A stretch of 12,048 bases of DNA from SAR202 cluster bacterium. GTDB lineage: Bacteria; Chloroflexota; Dehalococcoidia; UBA3495. Where the stretch lies: NCBI GenBank assembly GCA_009392075.1, contig VFHG01000322.1, positions 1 through 12,048 of the forward strand, in the 5' to 3' direction. The notes under the pieces are model-generated. The model made no database searches. It was given only the letters and a program-made list of their open reading frames with translations, and was not told the origin of the DNA. Below are positions 1 to 6,284 of the stretch, piece after piece; within the stretch, counting starts at the first letter, position 1, and each line of letters starts with the position of its first letter. Both the position numbers and the translations under genes were made by a program.

Positions 1-222
1 CTGGAAGGCGAGTTGCCGGTGAACACCGACGGTGGGCTGAAATGTTTCGGCCACCCCATCGGCGCCAGCGGAATACGCATGATCTACGAGGTCTACAAGC
101 AGCTACAAGGCAAGGCCGAAGGACGCCAGCTAAAGGACCCCACCCTAGGCCTAACCCACAACCTTGGAGGCCGCCCCGGCTCGTTCACCTGCTCAGTAGC
201 CTTGTTCGGGACGCGCGATTAG
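1..222 (+). CDS. Thiolase (SCP2-type acetyl-CoA acetyltransferase-like), C-terminal part only
   Basis: The frame is open from base 1, so only the last 73 residues of a gene that begins outside the window are present. The stretch NTDGGLKCFGHPIGASG is the conserved C-terminal thiolase block, with the active-site histidine in GHPIGASG. Near the end, HNLGG takes the place of the Cys-containing C-x-G-G loop of classical thiolases; this histidine form is typical of the SCP2/sterol-carrier-type thiolase branch. Such enzymes make or cleave a C-C bond in beta-ketoacyl-CoA compounds in the cytoplasm. They often work beside a small DUF35/OB-fold partner, which is not visible here. The reading frame ends cleanly in TAG at 220-222. 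The family is firm; the substrate and exact reaction cannot be told from this fragment. Confidence 0.88.
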   Translation: MEGELPVNTDGGLKCFGHPIGASGIRMIYEVYKQLQGKAEGRQLKDPTLGLTHNLGGRPGSFTCSVALFGTRD

Positions 223-253
223 CGCCACCTAGCCATACTTCTTACCCGCAGAT

Positions 254-287
254 TGTCATTCTGAGGCCACAGCCGAAGGATCTCTTC
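254..287. repeat. Probable dispersed intergenic repeat (GTCATTCTGAG...GAAGGATCT type)
   Basis: The sequence begins TGTCATTCTGAGGCC and continues with GCCGAAGGATCTC. It resembles a short intergenic repeat seen in many copies in various bacterial genomes, including Chloroflexota, whose reverse complement reads like AGATTCTTCG...CTCAGAATGACA. Only one copy lies in this window, so the call rests on recognition of the pattern and not on repetition seen here. Confidence 0.5.
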
Positions 288-437
288 ACTATTGTGCGGC
301 GACGACTCGAAGAACTGCGGAACTTTTCGCCCTCCCGGTGGCATTGTCGTTTGGGATTTCCACGCCATGAGTTCGATGGAAAACCAGGGTGGTTCGTACC
401 TACGTTACGGATATGGTTTAGCTATTTAGCCTCAAGA

Positions 438-467
438 TTAGACATAATCTTAAAATTTGTTTAAAAT
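438..467 (+). promoter_or_regulatory. Possible promoter for the minCDE operon
   Basis: TTAGAC (438-443) lies 18 bases before TAAAAT (462-467), which matches five of six positions of the TATAAT box. The -35 match is poor. It sits in the most AT-rich stretch ahead of minC. CATAAT at 443-448 is an alternative -10 box without a good partner. The spacing is plausible, but the call is weak. Confidence 0.3.
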
Positions 468-486
468 CTGACCAATAAATCGTTGT

Positions 487-503
487 GCCGGAGCCTGTCC
501 GGC
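487..503 (+). promoter_or_regulatory. Short hairpin in the minC leader
   Basis: GCCGGA (487-492) and TCCGGC (498-503) form a perfect 6-bp stem with a 5-base loop. No run of T follows, so it does not look like an intrinsic terminator. It lies between the candidate promoter and minC and could form in the leader RNA. Its function is unknown. Confidence 0.3.
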
Positions 504-576
504 TGAAATAATCTTAGTGACAAAAAGTGCGAGTGGGAGTGGGCGGAATGTCATCTAGAAATCATCGATTCACCCC

Positions 577-1470
577 ATGGCTAGTCTCGGGGGTCCCTTG
601 CTAAAGACCGGCGTAGTGCAGGTCATTGCCAGAGGGACAGACGTGGCCTTTGTCATCGACGAAAATGCCCCCTTCGATGTTGTGGCTGGTGAGCTGCGGG
701 ATTATCTCTCCAAGCAGAGTGGCCTGTGGTCCAAGGGCGACATCACCATCAACGTCGGCCAACGCATGTTGGACAGAGACGAACTAGCCCAGATCAAGTC
801 AATCATCGAGGCTAATTCGGGGCTTACAATTACCCGCTTCTGGTGCTCTCCCGAGTCCCTGGGCAGCGGCGACTTTCAGATTGAAGCCAAACCGGCCAAA
901 ACAACCGCGTCGCCAAAATCAGCGCCATCTCCAGCCAAGCAACCCGTCGCACCACCGGTTGCACACAATGAAGTTGAAATCCCGGAGCCAGCTTCGGACA
1001 CCGCAGCGGAGTCTCTATCTGCCGTTGAGTCAATCATCGAGAGCCTCAAGGCTAAGCACAACAAGAACGGAGCACGCAACCGGAACATCACTGAGGCCCT
1101 TTTCATCAAGTCCACCTTCCGTTCGGGTGAGTCGTTGCATCACCACGGAGATGTGGTGGTGTTGGCGGACGTTAACCCCGGCGCGGAGATAAGAGCCGAC
1201 GGCGACATCGTAGTTTTAGGCTCACTCAAGGGATTCGTCCACGCCGGCGCGTCCGGCGACAACAAGGCAGTGATCATCGCCTTGGAGCTTCCCTCGGCAC
1301 GGTTCCAGATCGGTAAATACCACGGAGTCGCCCCGACCTCGGCGCGGCACAAGCCCAAATCGTCTGCCACTGGCCCCCAGATCGCCTACGTGCGTAGCCG
1401 TTCGATCCACCTAGCGCCCTTCGCGGGCCGGTTTGCGAGATATAACAAAGGAGTACCTTATGAAGGGTAG
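577..1470 (+). CDS. minC: MinC, septum site-determining protein (FtsZ assembly inhibitor)
   Basis: MinC is recruited to the membrane by MinD and blocks FtsZ polymerisation away from midcell. The 297-residue product has an N-terminal FtsZ-inhibiting domain (about residues 12-97), then a Pro/Ala/Lys-rich low-complexity linker (about 105-170), then the C-terminal beta-helix domain (about 173-250) with the series GDVVVLADVNPGAE and GDIVVLGSLKG. The MinD-contact motif, RSGQ in well-studied MinC proteins, reads RSGE at 182-185. It is longer than the roughly 230 residues of the enterobacterial protein because of the linker and a basic tail. The ATG at 577 is the first in-frame start after a stop at 556-558. 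No Shine-Dalgarno sequence is seen before it, so the TTG at 598 cannot be excluded. The gene overlaps minD by 11 bases. Confidence 0.93.
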   Translation: MASLGGPLLKTGVVQVIARGTDVAFVIDENAPFDVVAGELRDYLSKQSGLWSKGDITINVGQRMLDRDELAQIKSIIEANSGLTITRFWCSPESLGSGDFQIEAKPAKTTASPKSAPSPAKQPVAPPVAHNEVEIPEPASDTAAESLSAVESIIESLKAKHNKNGARNRNITEALFIKSTFRSGESLHHHGDVVVLADVNPGAEIRADGDIVVLGSLKGFVHAGASGDNKAVIIALELPSARFQIGKYHGVAPTSARHKPKSSATGPQIAYVRSRSIHLAPFAGRFARYNKGVPYEG

Positions 1471-2278
1471 GACCATCGTAATAACGTCGGGCAAAGGCGG
1501 GGTGGGCAAGACCACCGCTACCGCCAACATCGGCACCGGCCTGGCCATGCGCGGCCATCGGGTGGTGGTGGTCGACACCGACATCGGCCTCCGTAATCTG
1601 GACGTGATCATGGGTCTGGAGAACCGCATCGTCTACGACCTTGTGAACGTTATAGAAGGCGATTGCAAGCTGAACCAAGCCATGATCGCCGACAAACACG
1701 ACTACGAGCTGTATCTGATCCCCGCGGCCCAGACCCGGGACAAGAACAGCATCTCGCCGGAACAGCTCAGGGAGATGTGCGAAGAACTCGAAAAAGAGTT
1801 TGATTATGTGCTTATCGACTGCCCGGCAGGTATCGAGCAAGGCTTCAAGAACGCCACGGCCGCAGCCCAGGAAGCAATCATCGTGACCACTCCGGAGGTC
1901 TCGGCCATCCGGGACGCCGACCGGGTTATCGGTCTGCTGGAGTCATCGGGTCTGCACCGGCCAAAGCTCATCATCAACCGCATCGCCTATGAGATGGTCA
2001 AACGCGGCGACATGATGGACCAGAAGGACGTCGAGAGCCTGTTGGCGGTTGAGATCATTGGCCTAGTCCCCGCCGACGAACACACCGTGGTAGCAGCCAA
2101 CCGGGGAATCCCAGTGGTCCACAACTCTAAGTCCGCAGCCGGTGGAGCGTTCCTCCGGATCGCGGCCAGGGTGGACGGCGAAGAGGTCCCGTTGATGGAC
2201 CTAGAACCTAAGACCGGCCTATTCTCCCGATTCAAAGGGATGGTCGGCATGAGCGGGAGGGCCTACTCGCATGCGTGA
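1460..2278 (+). CDS. minD: MinD, septum site-determining ATPase
   Basis: MinD is a membrane-cycling ParA/MinD-family ATPase. Its ATP-bound dimer binds the membrane and recruits MinC, and MinE triggers its ATPase. The 272-residue product has a deviant Walker A motif GKGGVGKTT at residues 11-19, with the signature lysine K12 and the P-loop lysine K17. It also has DTDIGLRNLD at 39-48 (switch I/A' box) and a Walker B-type LIDCPAG. The end, LFSRFKGMV, looks like the amphipathic membrane-targeting helix. The ATG at 1460 is chosen over a farther start at 1433 because AAAGGAG (1447-1453) lies 6 bases before it and the protein then begins as family members do. It overlaps the minC stop by 11 bases and minE by 8 bases, which suggests coupled translation. 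Confidence 0.97.
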   Translation: MKGRTIVITSGKGGVGKTTATANIGTGLAMRGHRVVVVDTDIGLRNLDVIMGLENRIVYDLVNVIEGDCKLNQAMIADKHDYELYLIPAAQTRDKNSISPEQLREMCEELEKEFDYVLIDCPAGIEQGFKNATAAAQEAIIVTTPEVSAIRDADRVIGLLESSGLHRPKLIINRIAYEMVKRGDMMDQKDVESLLAVEIIGLVPADEHTVVAANRGIPVVHNSKSAAGGAFLRIAARVDGEEVPLMDLEPKTGLFSRFKGMVGMSGRAYSHA

Positions 2279-2576
2279 ACTACTACGTTGGCTCTTCAAT
2301 ATTAGCGGCAAAGAATTGGACCAAGCCACCGAGATGCTCTCCAAAGACACGGCCAAACAACGGCTCAAGCTTGTTTTGATCCAAGACCGGCTGGAGCTGG
2401 CCCCGGAGAAGTTGGAGGAGATGAAGAAAGAGATCTGGGAAGTAGTCTCCAAGTACATGGTCGTAGACGACGACTTCATGGAATTTGAAGTGCGCCGGAT
2501 GGACGATCTGACAGTCCTGGTCTCCAACATCGAGGTCAAAGACCTCAGTGACCTGACCCCGGCCCCCACCGCGTAG
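2271..2576 (+). CDS. minE: MinE, topological specificity factor of division
   Basis: MinE displaces MinC and stimulates MinD ATP hydrolysis, which restricts MinCD inhibition to the poles. The 101-residue product shows the family layout: a short hydrophobic/basic N-terminus (MRELLRWLF) that may touch membrane, the anti-MinCD segment with AKQRLKLVLIQDR at 28-40, and a C-terminal topological-specificity domain containing YMVVDDDFMEFEVRR and the strand LTVLVSNIEVK. The ATG lies inside the last codons of minD (8-base overlap), with the G-rich ribosome site GAGCGGGAGGG at 2251-2261. It is the last gene of the operon and is followed by a clear terminator. Confidence 0.95.
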   Translation: MRELLRWLFNISGKELDQATEMLSKDTAKQRLKLVLIQDRLELAPEKLEEMKKEIWEVVSKYMVVDDDFMEFEVRRMDDLTVLVSNIEVKDLSDLTPAPTA

Positions 2577-2602
2577 GTGCTCGGGGTATACAAATTTGGT
2601 TG

Positions 2603-2644
2603 AGAGGGGCGTACCGATGAAAAAGGACGCCCCTCTTGTTATTT
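2603..2644 (+). terminator. Intrinsic terminator of minCDE
   Basis: AGAGGGGCGT (2603-2612) and ACGCCCCTCT (2627-2636) form a perfect 10-bp stem with a 14-base loop. The T-rich sequence TGTTATTT follows. It starts 26 bases after the minE stop, as expected for the end of the operon. Confidence 0.88.
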
Positions 2645-2746
2645 CGTCCGACCGCTCCTTAGCCTTCGGACATGACTTGCGAAGAACCGGCGCCCTCACC
2701 CTTACATTCTCCCATGCGTGTTTTCGTCTTGCGGCAAAAGCTATCA

Positions 2747-2775
2747 TTGACCCGTTATAAGACCGCGCCTATCAT
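2747..2775 (+). promoter_or_regulatory. Promoter candidate for the FAD oxidoreductase / amidohydrolase genes
   Basis: TTGACC (2747-2752) lies exactly 17 bases before TATCAT (2770-2775), giving five of six matches at each sigma-70-type box. The start of transcription would fall near 2782, leaving a leader of about 40 bases. A 9-base direct repeat (CTATCATTG at 2741-2749 and 2769-2777) overlaps both boxes, which is a possible regulator site. Confidence 0.6.
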
Positions 2776-2791
2776 TGGCTCACATTTCATT

Positions 2792-2813
2792 TAGAGGTCT
2801 GATAGAGGTCTGA
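2792..2813 (+). repeat. Perfect 11-bp tandem duplication just before the oxidoreductase start
   Basis: The unit TAGAGGTCTGA occurs twice head to tail at 2792-2802 and 2803-2813. Each copy carries AGAGG, a ribosome-site-like core. The second AGAGG (2804-2808) is 12 bases before the TTG start, which is longer than usual spacing. It may be a duplicated ribosome binding region or a small slippage product. Confidence 0.7.
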
Positions 2814-2820
2814 GATACCC

Positions 2821-4023
2821 TTGGTTGAATCCAATGAATCAGATGTACTAGTCATAGGCGGCGGTATAGCTGGCGTTACCACCGCTTTTCACTTGGCGCA
2901 ACAGGGCGAACGGGTCACACTGTTAGAGCGAGGGGAGATTGCCGGGGAAGCGTCTGGAGTGAACGCAGGCGGGCTGGGTGGGCTCGGCTGGGGCAACAAC
3001 CCCGATCTGCAATCGTACCTGACCGCGGGCAGCTTCGAGATATTCAAGACCCTGCAACTGGACATGGCGTACGACATAGAGTTCCATGCGCCGGGCGGAT
3101 TGCAGGCGGTGCACACGCCTGAACAGGCAGATTTTACGCGCGACCGAGTGATTCGTCTACAGTCCGAGGGCTACCACATAGAGTTCCTAACAGCACGAGA
3201 GGCCCGAGCCTTCGAACCCGAGGCGTCGGAGTCCTTGTCCGGTTTCATGTTCCTGACCAAGCGCGGCAAGGCCAACCCAACCAAAGCTACCCTGGCGTTC
3301 AGTGAGGCCGCCGCCGCTTTGGGCGCCAACATCAAAACCGGCCACGACGTTAAAGGATTATCTCAGCAGCAGGACGGCTCTTGGCAGGTCATATCTAGCC
3401 AGGGTGAATTCAGGGCCAAAACCCTGGCGTTGGCGGTGGGCGCCTGGTCAAGGCCGGTGGGCGATATGCTGGGAATCGATATTCCCATCACCCCCATCAG
3501 AGGCCAGATGTGGGCCACCGAGCCCGTCCCACCCAGCATCTTCCATCTGATCGGGTCCATGGAATCACCGTTCGATTGGAGCAACCAACCACCCAGTCAC
3601 GACCATCCGCCGGAGATAACCCACCACGGAGATACCCGGATAACCCGCCACCTCTACGGCGGCCAAAGTAGGAACGGTGAGATAATCTTCGGTGGCGACC
3701 GCCAATCCGTGGGCTATGACTACTCTCAGAACGCCGAGGGAATCGAGGTGAACCGGGGGCAGGCGTCGGAGGTGATTCCTCTGGTGGCCAAGCTGCCCAT
3801 CAGCCGCACTTGGTCCGGTATGATGCCATTCTCCATGGACGGCAAGCCGATCATCGGTAAGGTCCCCGGATTCAAGAACCTTTTCATTCTGACGGGCCTG
3901 GCGTCATCCGGGTTTGGACGCGGACCGATGGCCGGCAAGTTATTGGCCGACTACATCCACACCAGCCACCCTGCGCCGGTGCTGGCCGAATCGGACCCAG
4001 CCCGGTGCATCACCTTTAAATAA
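2821..4023 (+). CDS. FAD-dependent oxidoreductase, DAO (glycine/D-amino acid oxidase) family
   Basis: The 400-residue product is a cytoplasmic flavoprotein of the family that oxidises C-N bonds of amines and amino acids (glycine, sarcosine and D-amino acid oxidases and related dehydrogenases). It opens with the dinucleotide-binding fold VLVIGGGIAGVTTA (GxGxxG at residues 13-18), with acidic E36 ending the second strand (TLLERG), then SGVNAGG. The FAD-contacting C-terminal segment has MDGKPIIGKVPGFKNLFILTG followed by a Gly-rich SSGFGRGP. A His-rich loop (residues 260-277, with H260, H262, H268, H269 and H277) sits in the substrate-domain half. The start is a TTG; the reading frame and the position of the Rossmann motif support it. 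The next gene begins 33 bases downstream, so the two are probably co-transcribed. The substrate is not evident. Confidence 0.85.
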   Translation: MVESNESDVLVIGGGIAGVTTAFHLAQQGERVTLLERGEIAGEASGVNAGGLGGLGWGNNPDLQSYLTAGSFEIFKTLQLDMAYDIEFHAPGGLQAVHTPEQADFTRDRVIRLQSEGYHIEFLTAREARAFEPEASESLSGFMFLTKRGKANPTKATLAFSEAAAALGANIKTGHDVKGLSQQQDGSWQVISSQGEFRAKTLALAVGAWSRPVGDMLGIDIPITPIRGQMWATEPVPPSIFHLIGSMESPFDWSNQPPSHDHPPEITHHGDTRITRHLYGGQSRNGEIIFGGDRQSVGYDYSQNAEGIEVNRGQASEVIPLVAKLPISRTWSGMMPFSMDGKPIIGKVPGFKNLFILTGLASSGFGRGPMAGKLLADYIHTSHPAPVLAESDPARCITFK

Positions 4024-4056
4024 TCCGATTTAGATTTTTTGGAAGGAGAAACCACC

Positions 4057-5262
4057 TTGCGGTTGATACTGACCAACGCCAACGTGATTGACTGTGTAAA
4101 CCCCGACCCCAAGACCCAGGCGACCGTGGTCATAGAGGACGGGCGGATACTAGAGATAAGGGACGGCGGGCCACCCACCAACAACTCCGAAGACCGGGTG
4201 ATCGACCTGGCTGGCTCCTACCTAATACCGGGACTGTGGGACGTGCATATCCATCCACAGCACCCTGTTCCCGCGGGCACCACCGTGGCTCAGATCACTG
4301 CCGACTTCGGCCAGAACTTGCAGCGGGGCATGATCGAGGCTGGGGTGACTGCTGTGCGCAGTGGCGGGGCCCGGGATTTCATGGACGTGGCCTGGCGCAA
4401 GGCGTTTTCCGGGCCGGGGCCGGCTGGGCCTCGGGTCTTTGCCTGCGGGAATTTCCTGACCACCACCGGCGGCCACTTTTTGACCTCCGGCCACGCCAGG
4501 GAATGCGATGGCCCTTACGGTTACGCCGAGGCAATCCGCGACCAGATGAAGCACGACGTGGACCACATAAAGCTCAACCTTACGGGCGGCATCATGGGGC
4601 CCCGGTGGGACCGGCACACCGAATCGTTCTTGCTGCCAGAGGAGATTGAGACGGCTTTCGCCCTGTGCCGCCAGCGCAACTTTCCGGTGATGGCTCACGC
4701 CACCAACCCCGAAGCAGTCAAGATGGCCATAAAGCTGGGCGCCCACTCTGTGGAGCATGCCTACATCACCGACGAGGACTGCATCACCGACTTCGTCAGC
4801 AGCGGCACATGGTACGTGCCCACCCTTAGCATCAGCCAACTCTCCCCCAACCTGGCCACGACCGAGCACGAGAAGGCCTGGGCCGCCCAAAAACAGCTTG
4901 CGCCGGACCTGGTGATCCGTGCCGATGCCGCCGCCGCAGAGCACCGGGCTTCCTTCCAAAAGGCTCTGTCCGCCGGGGTCAGAATGGCCTTGGGGTCGGA
5001 CATATCGCCCATGCGGGATTCGGCATTGCTGGAACTGGGCCTTTGGGTCAAGTGCGGAGCCACGCCGTGGCAGGCGCTGACCGCCGCCACCAAGAATGCG
5101 GCCGAGATGTGCGGAGTAGGGCCGGAACTGGGTACGGTGGAACCAGGCAAACTAGCCGACCTTATAGTGGTCGACGGTAACCCACTGGACGACATTGAAA
5201 ACATCCGAAACCTGGAGTTGGTGATGAAGGCAGGCAGGGTGGTGGCCGACCACCGGGGGTAA
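4057..5262 (+). CDS. Amidohydrolase A (imidazolonepropionase/prolidase-like metal-dependent hydrolase)
   Basis: This is a TIM-barrel amidohydrolase-superfamily enzyme, which hydrolyses amide or related bonds with a one- or two-metal centre. The start TTG at 4057 is chosen because GGAAGGAG (4041-4048) lies 8 bases ahead; an in-frame TTG at 4039 lies upstream of that site. This gives 401 residues. The small N-terminal beta-sandwich strand (LILTNANVIDC) leads into PGLWDVHIHPQHP. Expected metal ligands are H64 and H66 (HxH), K172 (HIKLNLTGG; carbamylated lysine in relatives), H214 (VMAHATN), H234 (SVEHAY) and D315 (LGSDI). The TTGGH motif of this branch is present (H140). The C-terminal GTVEPGKLADLIVVDGNPL is typical. 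It follows the FAD oxidoreductase by 33 bases. Confidence 0.88.
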   Translation: MRLILTNANVIDCVNPDPKTQATVVIEDGRILEIRDGGPPTNNSEDRVIDLAGSYLIPGLWDVHIHPQHPVPAGTTVAQITADFGQNLQRGMIEAGVTAVRSGGARDFMDVAWRKAFSGPGPAGPRVFACGNFLTTTGGHFLTSGHARECDGPYGYAEAIRDQMKHDVDHIKLNLTGGIMGPRWDRHTESFLLPEEIETAFALCRQRNFPVMAHATNPEAVKMAIKLGAHSVEHAYITDEDCITDFVSSGTWYVPTLSISQLSPNLATTEHEKAWAAQKQLAPDLVIRADAAAAEHRASFQKALSAGVRMALGSDISPMRDSALLELGLWVKCGATPWQALTAATKNAAEMCGVGPELGTVEPGKLADLIVVDGNPLDDIENIRNLELVMKAGRVVADHRG

Positions 5263-5305
5263 TATTCCGGGTTTGGTTATTGTGACTGGGGAACTACTAA
5301 AATCC

Positions 5306-5338
5306 TTCCTACCCTTCTTTAGGAACGAGGGGCTTTTC
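5306..5338 (+). terminator. Weak hairpin after amidohydrolase A
   Basis: TTCCTA (5306-5311) and TAGGAA (5320-5325) form a 6-bp AT-rich stem with an 8-base loop. A short CTTTT run follows 8 bases later. The stem is weak and the T-run is not adjacent, so it may be only a partial terminator or nothing. Confidence 0.25.
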
Positions 5339-5346
5339 CGTAGTGA

Positions 5347-5375
5347 TTGCCACTGCTTGTGGCCCCGTTTATAAT
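5347..5375 (+). promoter_or_regulatory. Strong promoter candidate before the MBL-fold hydrolase
   Basis: TTGCCA (5347-5352) lies exactly 17 bases before a perfect TATAAT (5370-5375). This is the best sigma-70-type match in the window. It would let the hydrolase and amidohydrolase B be expressed separately from the two genes upstream. Transcription would start near 5382, inside the inverted repeat listed next. Confidence 0.7.
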
Positions 5376-5376
5376 C

Positions 5377-5402
5377 GGCCGGTCACGCTGTAACTACCGG
5401 CC
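5377..5402 (+). promoter_or_regulatory. GC-rich inverted repeat between the -10 box and the ribosome site
   Basis: GGCCGGT (5377-5383) and ACCGGCC (5396-5402) form a perfect 7-bp inverted repeat with a 12-base spacer. It begins two bases after the -10 box and ends 4 bases before the TAGGAG ribosome site (5406-5411). That position suits a repressor operator, or an RNA hairpin affecting translation if transcription starts at or before its left arm. No ligand or regulator can be named. Confidence 0.5.
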
Positions 5403-5418
5403 TAATAGGAGTGTCGTA

Positions 5419-6252
5419 TTGCCAAACGATAAAATGACCATCGGCAAAGTAGAAATCACCTCTCTTTCAGACGGAGTGTTGGAGTTCGACCTTTGTAATT
5501 TCTTCCCCGACATCCCTGCGGAGGACTGGAAGGGGCAGGAAGCCCATCTATCGGCCTCAAACGGCGTCAGCTTCAACCTGGCCTGCTTCCTAATCAAGTC
5601 GGACGGCCATACCATCGCCGTCGACACCGGGCTGGGACCCAAGCAGACCCCCGAAACGCCCTGGGGCGAGTTGCTGGACGACTTGAAAGCCCACGGCCTC
5701 CAGCCCGAGGATGTAGACATGGTGGTCATGACCCACGCTCACCGGGACCACATCGGCTGGAACCTTATTTCCAAAGACGGCAAGTACACCCCCACCTTCC
5801 CCAACGCCCAGTACTTCGTCAGCGCTAAGGACTGGGAGGCCTGCCACGACCCGGCTTTGATCGAGGACCGGTTCCCCAACGCTCCGGAATGCATCTGGCC
5901 GCTGGAAGATCTGGGTGTGCTGAACCTCATGGAAGACGGCCACCAGATAACCAGTGAGATCACGACCCTGGCCACGCCGGGCCACACCCCAGGCCACATG
6001 AGCTTGCTGATCTCATCCCAGGGCGAGAACGGTCTCGTGCTGGGTGACGTCCTACACAACACCGCCCAGATCGAGAACGCCGATTGGGTATCCCGTGCCG
6101 ATATCGACCCGGTTCAGACACGAATCACCCGCCGCGAGATGATGGACCGCCTGGAACGGGAGGGTATCCCCGTGGCCGCCGTCCACCTGGCCCGGCCCGG
6201 ATTCGGCAAGATCGTCCGCGAACAGGGCCGCCGCTTCTGGCAGGCGATCTAG
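5419..6252 (+). CDS. Metallo-beta-lactamase-fold hydrolase
   Basis: The 277-residue product belongs to the MBL superfamily of binuclear metal hydrolases (lactonases, thioesterases, glyoxalase II and relatives). Ligands line up with the family: H106, H108, D110 and H111 in THAHRDH, H189 in GHTPGH, bridging D210 in LVLGDV, and H256 in the late VHLARPGFG. The overall arrangement is close to quorum-quenching lactonase-like and related small-molecule MBL proteins, but that does not fix the substrate. The start TTG at 5419 follows TAGGAG (5406-5411) by 7 bases. ATG 5434 is the alternative, and the upstream extension of the frame would overlap the promoter. No signal peptide is seen, so it is cytoplasmic. 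It has its own promoter and is followed 32 bases later by amidohydrolase B. Confidence 0.9.
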   Translation: MPNDKMTIGKVEITSLSDGVLEFDLCNFFPDIPAEDWKGQEAHLSASNGVSFNLACFLIKSDGHTIAVDTGLGPKQTPETPWGELLDDLKAHGLQPEDVDMVVMTHAHRDHIGWNLISKDGKYTPTFPNAQYFVSAKDWEACHDPALIEDRFPNAPECIWPLEDLGVLNLMEDGHQITSEITTLATPGHTPGHMSLLISSQGENGLVLGDVLHNTAQIENADWVSRADIDPVQTRITRREMMDRLEREGIPVAAVHLARPGFGKIVREQGRRFWQAI

Positions 6253-6284
6253 TTCCGCCACCGTTGGCACAGAACCAGGGAAAG

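Larger units (their letters stand above)
223..576. other. Intergenic region between the thiolase and minC
   Basis: These 354 bases hold no convincing gene. A frame open from about 42 to 464 shows no family resemblance and mostly overlaps the thiolase in another frame. The region contains a probable dispersed repeat (254-287), an AT-rich tract at about 436-480 with two copies of TTAAAAT, and a short GC-rich hairpin (487-503) in what would be the minCDE leader. No terminator was found for the thiolase. Confidence 0.6.

Noticed and set aside
42..464. Open frame of 140 codons overlapping the thiolase end and the following gap
   Set aside because: It reads the thiolase gene in another frame, then crosses the dispersed repeat; its sequence is rich in Arg and Pro and resembles no family.
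548..604. 18-codon leader peptide before minC
   Set aside because: It starts at ATG 548 behind a G-rich stretch but overlaps the minC start in another frame, and shows no attenuator structure or meaningful codon pattern.
1274..1840. Minus-strand frame of 188 codons opposite minC and minD
   Set aside because: It lies antisense to well-conserved minC/minD coding sequence and has no family resemblance or ribosome site.
4222..4959. Minus-strand frame of 245 codons opposite amidohydrolase A
   Set aside because: The plus strand encodes all metal ligands of the amidohydrolase; the antisense frame reflects GC-rich codon bias.
6084..6284. Upstream extension of amidohydrolase B into the MBL gene
   Set aside because: The extra residues are low-complexity Pro/Arg/Gly from another frame of the MBL gene; the family-like N-terminus begins at 6285.
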